From NCBI GenBank assembly GCA_965371805.1, contig CBDUZW010000106.1, positions 1 through 11,010 on the forward strand: DNA of 11,010 bases, written 5' to 3'. A program made the translations under genes and the position numbers. Positions 6,015 to 11,010 of the stretch are shown here, in pieces. Below the pieces are notes generated by a model. The model saw nothing but the letters and a program-made list of their open reading frames with translations. It had not been told where the DNA came from and ran no database searches. Within the stretch, counting starts at the first letter, position 1, and every line of letters begins with the position of its first letter. Source of the stretch: JAOZTV01 sp965371805. Its GTDB lineage: Bacteria; Acidobacteriota; Aminicenantia; UBA2199.

Positions 6015-7934
6015 ATGAATAAAAAAAATCTTGAGAAGGATGAAATAAAAGAAGCATTTGAAGAGTTAGAGGCAGGAGTATATGCTGCTCTTGAGACCTA
6101 TTCCAATGTCCATCGTGGCAGTGGGCATAACTCGATGGTATCTACCCATCTATTTGAGCAGGCCAGGGATATAATTCTGGAATATCTGGAACTTAAAAAA
6201 GGCGGATATATAGTAGTCTTTTGTACTCCCAGAAGGGCAGAGGGTCTCATAGAACAACTGAATCAAGGAACTTATAAGGTTGTTTCAAGCAGGGACATTG
6301 GCTTGTCCATAGGTATAAAGGCAATAGCTATAAATAAAAAGGTCCTGCCAAAAGGGATTACTTTTCAAACCGGTGGAGGGACGGCAAGACTAGTTGCTCA
6401 AGATTGGGTGGTTTGGGCAAAAGCTCCTGACAAGTTTGAGGCCGGTACTCCCGCTATAATTAATGTTATAGCCTTTGCAAAGGCATTGCTTTTGATCCGG
6501 AAATTTGGTAAAGATATTTTTGCAAATTCCTCAATGGAGAAATTGACAAAAGACGAGATACTATACCAGGATGAATTAATGGAATACAAAGGTCGGGAAC
6601 TATTGGATAAACTAAAAGATACACTGATAGGCCGGAGTGTGCAAGTCCCTACAATGGAAGGGCTTAGACCTTATATAAATCTGGATAATAGTGCAAGCAC
6701 GCCAACATTTTTGCCAATTTGGAATGCGTTTCGCCAGACATTAAATCAGGCTGCAGAAACACAAAGTGAAATAGTTAAAGAAGTAAGGTCAATCTCCGCT
6801 GAAATGCTGGGGGCACCCCTAACTGCCTATGATCTGGTCTTTACATCTAATACTACTGAGGCAATCAACCTGGCTGCCGAAAGTTTAAATCAAGAAAGTG
6901 AATCGGATACTGAGCCGGTTGTGCTCAATACACTCCTTGAACATTCCTCAAATGACCTGCCCTGGCGTAGTGTTACTGGCGGTTCAGTTATCCGGCTTTC
7001 AGTGGATGCTGATGGCTTTCTGGATTCTGCGGAATTGGAAACAAAATTAAGTTCATATAATAAGTATAACCAACATGGGAAAAAAAGGATCAAGCTTGTC
7101 GCTGTGACTGGTGCTTCCAATGTTCTGGGTGTCTGCAATGATATATCAGCGATAAGCCGGATTGTTCATAAGTATGGAGCGAAGTTACTGGTGGACGGGG
7201 CACAATTAATTGCTCACCGCAAGGTGGATATTGAAGGATGGGGAATAGACTACCTTGCATTCTCTGCTCATAAAGTTTACGCACCATTTGGCTGTGGTTT
7301 ATTGGTGGCTAAAAAGGGATTGCTTAATTTTAGTTCTTCTGAACTGGAAAAGATCCAATCATCAGGAGAGGAAAATGTAGCGGGGATTGCAGCAATGGGT
7401 AAGGCTTTTGTGATTTTGCAGCGGATAGGGATGGATGTCGTCCAGTCTGAAGAGCTGGACCTAACCAAACGGGTTTTGACTGGACTGTTACAAATACCCG
7501 GACTTAATGTTTATGGGATGAAAGATCCTAAATTACCTGAATTTAAGTATAAACTCGGTGTTTTTGTGTTTGAACTTAAGGGGATGATGGCCCCTAAAAT
7601 TGGGAAAGAGCTGGCTGCTCAAAGTGGAATAGGAGTGCGTTTTGGTTGTCACTGTGCTCATATTATAGTTAAGCATCTGCTTAAGATTGGGCCAAAGCTT
7701 GAGAAATTCCAGTGGCTTATTGTAAGTCTTTTCCCTAAGTTAAATCTACCGGGTCTTACAAGGGTAAGTCTGGGGATTGAAAACAATGAAGGAGATGTTG
7801 ATAATCTGGTTAAAGCTCTTAGCAATATCAAAAAGAATTCTAAAGTCACAAAAGCTTCTAAGTCTGATATGCAAAAAAAGATGAAGGATTTTGTCAATGA
7901 TCGCTCCATGAAAGTCTTTTCTCAACTTAAGTAA
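6015..7934 (+). CDS. class-V aminotransferase / cysteine-desulfurase-like protein with an extra N-terminal half-domain (639 aa)
   Basis: Residues about 219-605 form a complete fold-type I PLP enzyme of the SufS/class V group. It has INLDNSASTP at the start, LVFTSNTTEAINL, EHSSNDLPW (His310), VDGAQ (Asp394) and FSAHK, whose Lys420 should form the PLP aldimine. VRFGCHCAH places Cys547 where SufS has its catalytic cysteine. Cysteine desulfurase or a related lyase is therefore possible, but the substrate is not proven. Residues 1-200 look like a second class V protein without its core: a typical N-terminal segment (SNVHRGSGHNSM), then directly a C-terminal-type segment (QTGGGTARLV and FEAGTPAIINVIAFAKAL), with no PLP lysine. 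I recall similar long proteins elsewhere, so this is probably a family architecture rather than damage. I preferred the ATG at 6015, seven bases after AGAGG, over 5991, which has no Shine-Dalgarno. The tail (606-639) is Lys-rich. Confidence 0.8.
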   Translation: MNKKNLEKDEIKEAFEELEAGVYAALETYSNVHRGSGHNSMVSTHLFEQARDIILEYLELKKGGYIVVFCTPRRAEGLIEQLNQGTYKVVSSRDIGLSIGIKAIAINKKVLPKGITFQTGGGTARLVAQDWVVWAKAPDKFEAGTPAIINVIAFAKALLLIRKFGKDIFANSSMEKLTKDEILYQDELMEYKGRELLDKLKDTLIGRSVQVPTMEGLRPYINLDNSASTPTFLPIWNAFRQTLNQAAETQSEIVKEVRSISAEMLGAPLTAYDLVFTSNTTEAINLAAESLNQESESDTEPVVLNTLLEHSSNDLPWRSVTGGSVIRLSVDADGFLDSAELETKLSSYNKYNQHGKKRIKLVAVTGASNVLGVCNDISAISRIVHKYGAKLLVDGAQLIAHRKVDIEGWGIDYLAFSAHKVYAPFGCGLLVAKKGLLNFSSSELEKIQSSGEENVAGIAAMGKAFVILQRIGMDVVQSEELDLTKRVLTGLLQIPGLNVYGMKDPKLPEFKYKLGVFVFELKGMMAPKIGKELAAQSGIGVRFGCHCAHIIVKHLLKIGPKLEKFQWLIVSLFPKLNLPGLTRVSLGIENNEGDVDNLVKALSNIKKNSKVTKASKSDMQKKMKDFVNDRSMKVFSQLK

Positions 7935-7940
7935 AATAAG

Positions 7941-8102
7941 ATGAAATCATTTCAAGCAAAAAACTGTAAGGATTGGCGGGATTGGTTACAAAGGAACCAC
8001 CTCAACGAGAAAGAAATATGGCTCATCTATTATAAAAAACACACAGGTAAACAGACAATTGAGACCCAAAACGGTCTGTCATCCGGGTGGATAAATGTGT
8101 AG
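7941..8102 (+). pseudogene. truncated YdeI/OmpD-associated family remnant, 53 codons
   Basis: This short frame begins at an ATG six bases after the aminotransferase stop and ends at TAG 8100-8102. Its product starts MKSFQAKNCKDWRDWLQRNH, then EKEIWLIYYKKHTGK, and ends GLSSGWINV. This matches the first third of YdeI/OmpD-associated proteins (about 190 aa), which have a WRxWLxxNHxxxKEIWLxYYKKHTGK segment followed by an ALCFGWID-type motif. Compared with that pattern, the segment between HTGK and GWI looks slightly shortened, and everything after GWIN is missing. The dehydrogenase gene begins five bases after the TAG. I see no Shine-Dalgarno. A relic that is no longer functional is the simplest reading; a translated 53-aa peptide cannot be excluded. 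Confidence 0.6.
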
Positions 8103-8106
8103 AATA

Positions 8107-8823
8107 ATGAAAAAAGCGATAATAATAGGTGCAACTTCAGGAATAGGTAAAGGTCTTGCCAGACAACTTGTGGAAAATAATTACAAAGTTGGTATAACAG
8201 GAAGGCGGGAAAATCTGCTTAAAGAATTGAAATCTGAAAATCCGGATTCATACGTTATAAAAGATTTTGATATTACTGACACAGAAGTTATTCCCGGTAA
8301 ATTGGAAGAACTCATCTTAGAACTTGGCGGGCTTGATTTGCTTATCATCAGTTCGGGTACCGGCAATCGAAACGAACCTTTGGATTTCAAAATAGAGAAA
8401 AGAGCTATCGATACAAATGTAATTGGATTTACCTGTATTGCGGACTGGACTTTTAATTTTTTTAAAAAACAGGGATTCGGACATCTGGCTGCTATCAGCT
8501 CAATCGGAGGCCTTAGAGGTAGTAGGTACGCACCTGCTTATAATGCAACTAAAGCGTATCAGATAAATTATTTGGAAGGGCTTAGACAAAAAGCATCCAG
8601 AAGTGAAAAAAAGGTTATAATAACAGACATCAGGCCGGGTTTCGTTGACACTGCTATGGCAAAAGGAGAAGGGGTTTTTTGGGTTGCAGGTGTTGCCAAA
8701 GCATCCCGGCAGATTTTTAAAGCTATAAAAAAGCAAAAAAAAGTTGTTTATATTACAAAACGCTGGCGATTTATTGCAATGTTATTAACACTTTTGCCGG
8801 AAGCAATTTATAACAAGTTATAA
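8107..8823 (+). CDS. short-chain dehydrogenase/reductase (SDR), 238 aa
   Basis: This is a classical SDR with a single Rossmann domain of typical length. The cofactor glycine motif GATSGIG is at 8-14, and Arg33-Arg34 after the second strand suggests a preference for NADP(H). LIISSG (79-84) replaces the usual NNAG motif. The catalytic set is complete: Asn104, Ser132 (in AAISSIGG), Tyr145 and Lys149 (YNATK). RPGFVDTAM follows, as in other members. The C-terminus (RWRFIAMLLTLLPEAIYNKL) is hydrophobic and could touch a membrane. The substrate is unknown. I chose ATG 8107 because the product then starts MKKAIIIGATSGIG, as the family does; ATG 8095 in the same frame has GGTGG closer to it and would add four residues. 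The gene starts five bases after the YdeI remnant and ends 36 bases before the methyltransferase, suggesting co-transcription. Confidence 0.85.
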   Translation: MKKAIIIGATSGIGKGLARQLVENNYKVGITGRRENLLKELKSENPDSYVIKDFDITDTEVIPGKLEELILELGGLDLLIISSGTGNRNEPLDFKIEKRAIDTNVIGFTCIADWTFNFFKKQGFGHLAAISSIGGLRGSRYAPAYNATKAYQINYLEGLRQKASRSEKKVIITDIRPGFVDTAMAKGEGVFWVAGVAKASRQIFKAIKKQKKVVYITKRWRFIAMLLTLLPEAIYNKL

Positions 8824-8859
8824 GGGCAAAAACCAAAAATTTTTAAAAGGAGTACAAGA

Positions 8860-9435
8860 ATGGATGAAAAAAAATTTGATCCTAAAAAACTGAATAAATT
8901 AAACAATCCCAAACGGACAAAAGATTTTCCAGTGGAATTGATATTAAAAGAAACAAAGATTTCAAACCCCGGAGTGATTATTGATCTGGGAGCAGGAACT
9001 GCGTTTTTCAGCATTCCCTTTGCCCGGATCTTTAAAAACTGCCACATCTATGCCTGCGATATCCTAGATTTCATGATTGATTGGATGAACTCAAATATTG
9101 TTCCGGAGAATCGGAATATCATTCCGATGAAAATGAGTGAGACCCAGGTCCCATTGGAGGAGGAGACCGCTGACTTATTGTTCATGGTCAACCTTCATCA
9201 TGAACTGGATGATCCTGAGGCCATTTTGAGGGAGAGTTACAGATTATTAAAACCGGATGGTAGTATTGCCATATCCGATTGGCGAAAGGAAGAGACAGAG
9301 ATGGGGCCTTCGATTGAGATTCGTTATGAAGAAGAAACAGTCAAAAGGCAACTGCAAACTGCCGGTTTCGAAAACATTCGGATCTATAAGGATTTTCCCA
9401 ACAATTTCCTGATACTGGGAGCGAAAGGTTCATAA
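8860..9435 (+). CDS. class I SAM-dependent methyltransferase, 191 aa
   Basis: A small Rossmann-fold methyltransferase of the Methyltransf_11/25 type. Motif I is VIIDLGAGTAFFSIPFA (39-55), the SAM-binding glycine loop. An acidic residue ends strand 2 (ACD, Asp67). TADLLFMVNLHHEL (103-116) is the motif IV region, and YRLLKPDGSIAISDW (127-141) follows. The N-terminal stretch FDPKKLNKLNNPKR is shared with a group of short uncharacterised methyltransferases I recall from anaerobic bacteria, so the acceptor substrate is unknown. There is no extra substrate domain, which argues for a small-molecule target. AAAAGGAG at 8845-8852 supports the start. It follows the dehydrogenase closely, likely in one operon. 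Confidence 0.8.
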   Translation: MDEKKFDPKKLNKLNNPKRTKDFPVELILKETKISNPGVIIDLGAGTAFFSIPFARIFKNCHIYACDILDFMIDWMNSNIVPENRNIIPMKMSETQVPLEEETADLLFMVNLHHELDDPEAILRESYRLLKPDGSIAISDWRKEETEMGPSIEIRYEEETVKRQLQTAGFENIRIYKDFPNNFLILGAKGS

Positions 9436-9466
9436 GGAAAATCTACGAGATTAAGGACAAAGGGGA

Positions 9467-9492
9467 CGGATTTGTGATATAGTACAAGTCCG
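9467..9492 (+). repeat. hairpin in the gap before the unknown 224-aa gene
   Basis: CGGATTTGT (9467-9475) pairs with ACAAGTCCG (9484-9492) over nine positions, one of them G-T, around an 8-base loop. No T run follows, so it is not a standard terminator. It ends four bases before the CAGGAA ribosome binding site of the gene at 9511 and could affect its translation or mRNA stability. The flanking AAAGGGGACGGA resembles REP-type palindromic units, but only one copy occurs here. Confidence 0.4.
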
Positions 9493-9510
9493 ATGTCAGG
9501 AATAAATTAA

Positions 9511-10185
9511 ATGAATTATTTAGAAAAACAAAATAGCAACAAGAATTATCCTTTTAATATTGAAGGATTGAAAACCAGAAAGAGTGAGAGAGATCATATT
9601 ATTTGTCATATTGACACATCGGAACCTGCGGATCCTGGAATAATAAGGAGGTTGTTTGATGAGTTGCCTTTTGGTTTATATGTATCCTTCTTTGATAATT
9701 ATCATCATACAATTTCTGATCCCGGGGCCTATGTCTCTGCCTATAGATTAGATGATAGATTTGTATATGATTTGGGAAATCATGGGTGGAGTTCAAAAAA
9801 ATACTGGACTACAAAAGATTATCTTGCCAATTATTTGATAAAAAACTGGAATTATAATAATTATATACTTTGTATTGAGAATGGCTTTATTAATTTAGAG
9901 CAGGAAAATGTTATAAACGAATCGCTATGGGAGCCTAAGCTTACAGAGATTGCAAGGCAGGAAGGAAAATATACACTTTTTGAAGTTAACGGAAATTTTC
10001 TGCTGTCAGTAATTTGCGGAAATGTTGCTTTATTTGAGATAAATGTAATTTTAGACAGCTTAACAACAGCCGAATATAAAGAGAAAGGTGTGACAATAAT
10101 TGAATCCCTAGCACAAAAAATTTGTTCAGCGGCATATGATTATATTGATAAAAACATTGAAATACGCAAAAAGAATCACAGTTAA
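9511..10185 (+). CDS. hypothetical protein, 224 aa, family not recognised
   Basis: I do not recognise this protein. It is soluble in appearance: no signal peptide, no membrane helix and no cysteine clusters. The central region is rich in aromatic residues and Asn (LPFGLYVSFFDNYHHTISDP, YVSAYRLDDRFVYDLGNHGW, KNWNYNNYILCIENGF). The C-terminal half looks alpha/beta (EGKYTLFEVNGNFLLSVICG, then NVILDSLTTAEYKEKGVTII). The N-terminal 30 residues are polar and probably disordered. No metal site or nucleotide-binding loop stands out. The start has CAGGAA at 9497-9502, eight bases upstream. It ends 16 bases before the glycosylase gene, which has its own good ribosome binding site, so the two are probably co-transcribed. 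The compact aromatic composition recalls immunity or SMI1-like proteins, but I see no diagnostic motif and assign nothing. Confidence 0.65.
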   Translation: MNYLEKQNSNKNYPFNIEGLKTRKSERDHIICHIDTSEPADPGIIRRLFDELPFGLYVSFFDNYHHTISDPGAYVSAYRLDDRFVYDLGNHGWSSKKYWTTKDYLANYLIKNWNYNNYILCIENGFINLEQENVINESLWEPKLTEIARQEGKYTLFEVNGNFLLSVICGNVALFEINVILDSLTTAEYKEKGVTIIESLAQKICSAAYDYIDKNIEIRKKNHS

Positions 10186-10201
10186 AAAAGGAGAATAAAT
10201 A

Positions 10202-10762
10202 ATGGAAAAACCAAAATCGTACTGTGAGTTTGTTGAACGTTTGGAAAAATCTGATGTAAACTGTATTTATCATGACACAATGTACGGATTTCCCATAGAC
10301 TCAGACAATGAGTTATTCGGCAGGTTGATACTTGAAATTAATCAGGCCGGACTCTCATGGACGACTATTTTGAATAAACAGGATAATTTCCGGAAAGCCT
10401 ATGAAGAGTTTGATATTCAAAAAGTTGCAAATTATACAGAAACAGACAGAGAAAGACTGTTAAGTGATGCAGGTATCATTAGAAATAAGCTTAAAGTAAA
10501 TGCTGCGATAAGCAATGCTCAAAAAATTGTAGAAATCCAGAATGAGTATGGGTCATTCAAGAACTGGCTGGAGAAGAATCATCCCCTGTCAAGAGAAGAG
10601 TGGGTTATGCTATTTAAGAAAACATTCAAGTTTACCGGGGGAGAAATAACCAATGAATTTTTGTTAAGTGCAGGTTATTTGAAAGGTGCACATATCGAAA
10701 CCTGTCCTGTTTTCAATCAGATAATCCAGCAAAAACCAATGTGGCTTGAAATAGGAGTATAA
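10202..10762 (+). CDS. tag: DNA-3-methyladenine glycosylase I family protein, 186 aa
   Basis: This protein removes 3-methyladenine from alkylated DNA as the first step of base excision repair. Its length equals E. coli Tag (187 aa). Conserved elements are CIYHDTMYGFP (21-31, His24 corresponding to zinc ligand His17 of Tag), LEINQAGLSWTTIL (44-57, Glu45 at the position of Tag Glu38), DAGIIRNKLKVNAAISNA, FKFTGGEITNEFL and the C-terminal H164-x3-C168 pair, matching zinc ligands His175 and Cys179. The N-terminal zinc cysteine is displaced: Cys8 lies 16 residues before His24, against 13 in Tag. Cys8 may still serve, as in the Bacteroidota-like variants I recall. AAAAAGGAGA, eight bases before the ATG, supports the start. 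The gene follows the unknown 224-aa gene by 16 bases. Confidence 0.88.
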   Translation: MEKPKSYCEFVERLEKSDVNCIYHDTMYGFPIDSDNELFGRLILEINQAGLSWTTILNKQDNFRKAYEEFDIQKVANYTETDRERLLSDAGIIRNKLKVNAAISNAQKIVEIQNEYGSFKNWLEKNHPLSREEWVMLFKKTFKFTGGEITNEFLLSAGYLKGAHIETCPVFNQIIQQKPMWLEIGV

Positions 10763-10788
10763 AAAACCAGTATGGAGTTTTTATTTTA
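10761..10788 (+). terminator. weak terminator-like hairpin after tag
   Basis: AAAAAC (10762-10767) and GTTTTT (10777-10782) form an A/T-rich 6-bp stem around CAGTATGGA, followed by ATTTTAG. It overlaps the glycosylase stop codon. It is weak and may allow readthrough into the DUF4287-like gene. Confidence 0.3.
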
Positions 10789-10825
10789 GATTAGTTATAA
10801 TCAATTAAATGAAAGGAGATTAATT

Positions 10826-11002
10826 ATGGATAAGGCACTGAAAACTATGATCGAAAATATGCCGGAAAAAACAGGCAAATCATTAGAAGAGTGGAAAAAA
10901 GTTTTAATTTCAAAAAACTTCTCAAAGCATTCTGAAGCGGTCAAGTTTCTAAAAGAGCCTAAATTTTTAATCAACAAAACTACAAGTTGTTTTTTTTGTT
11001 AA
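10826..11002 (+). CDS. DUF4287-like short protein with abnormal C-terminus, 58 aa
   Basis: The product starts MDKALKTMIENMPEKTGKSL, then EEWKKVLISKNFSKHSEAVKFLK. This matches the N-terminal part of the DUF4287 family, whose function is unknown and which is often found next to small repair or modification genes like those here. In the family I recall, KFLK is followed by a segment with a THGxAN-type motif. Here the sequence diverges abruptly after FLK into EPKFLINKTTSCFFC and stops, with a run of eight T's coding part of the end. The gene is therefore probably truncated at its 3' end by deletion or replacement. GAAAGGAG at 10811-10818 is an excellent ribosome binding site seven bases before the ATG, so expression is likely. 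It lies 63 bases after the glycosylase gene. The window ends eight bases beyond the stop, so downstream context is unseen. Confidence 0.6.
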   Translation: MDKALKTMIENMPEKTGKSLEEWKKVLISKNFSKHSEAVKFLKEPKFLINKTTSCFFC

Positions 11003-11010
11003 TTAGGCCC

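Noticed and set aside
6890..7468. Three minus-strand ORFs inside the aminotransferase-like gene
   Set aside because: They are shadows of a gene whose PLP and cysteine motifs are intact in the plus frame.
7935..11010. Integron cassette array, suggested by several small unrelated genes in one direction
   Set aside because: I found no recurrent attC-like paired sites between genes and no integrase; the short gaps and differing intergenic sequences fit an ordinary operon-like cluster.
1..11010. CRISPR array, tRNA, rRNA, insertion sequence or complete defence system
   Set aside because: No regularly spaced repeats, cloverleaf, transposase motifs or paired terminal repeats were seen, and no nuclease or known defence domain is encoded.

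Overview
The window is AT-rich bacterial DNA with many short genes. The best lineage hint is the exported six-bladed beta-propeller protein (its FGKLGEGPKEF blade motif), together with a MacB/FtsX-type ABC permease. I associate this mix with Candidatus Aminicenantes or a related Acidobacteria/Bacteroidota-like lineage. This is recognition from memory, not a database match, so treat it as a suggestion. There are no rRNA, tRNA, CRISPR, transposase or phage genes.

Left part (1-2713). A TTGACA box precedes a 31-codon small ORF with a strong Shine-Dalgarno (151-246). It is followed by an NTF2-like lipoprotein gene (424-918). Convergent to that, on the minus strand, is a 505-residue FtsX-family permease (951-2468). 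It has lost its N-terminal membrane segment and first periplasmic domain; recognisable out-of-frame scraps of that domain remain just upstream (2490-2559). This looks like a decaying gene.

Middle part (2676-5660). A tight minus-strand pair encodes a MinD/FlhG-like ATPase (3353-4288) and a protein combining an HPD-less J-like domain with an intact FHA phosphopeptide-binding domain (2714-3352). The stop of the first gene abuts the start of the second, a terminator-like hairpin follows, and a perfect inverted repeat sits just upstream. Divergent from it is the secreted beta-propeller gene (4598-5611), with a -10 box, a good ribosome binding site and a terminator.

Right part (6015-11002). All genes here are on the plus strand: a 639-residue class-V aminotransferase/cysteine-desulfurase-like protein with an unusual N-terminal half that looks like a second aminotransferase lacking its PLP core; a truncated YdeI-like remnant (7941-8102); a short-chain dehydrogenase; a SAM-dependent methyltransferase; an unrecognised 224-residue protein; a DNA-3-methyladenine glycosylase I; and a short DUF4287-like protein with an abnormal C-terminus. 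Short gaps and good ribosome binding sites suggest at least partial co-transcription, but the genes do not form an obvious pathway.

The most distinctive items are the two-headed aminotransferase, the MinD plus J-like/FHA pair with its upstream palindrome, and the unexplained small ORF at 151-246. I found no convincing new defence or mobile system. Three partial or broken genes in 11 kb suggest ongoing gene decay.
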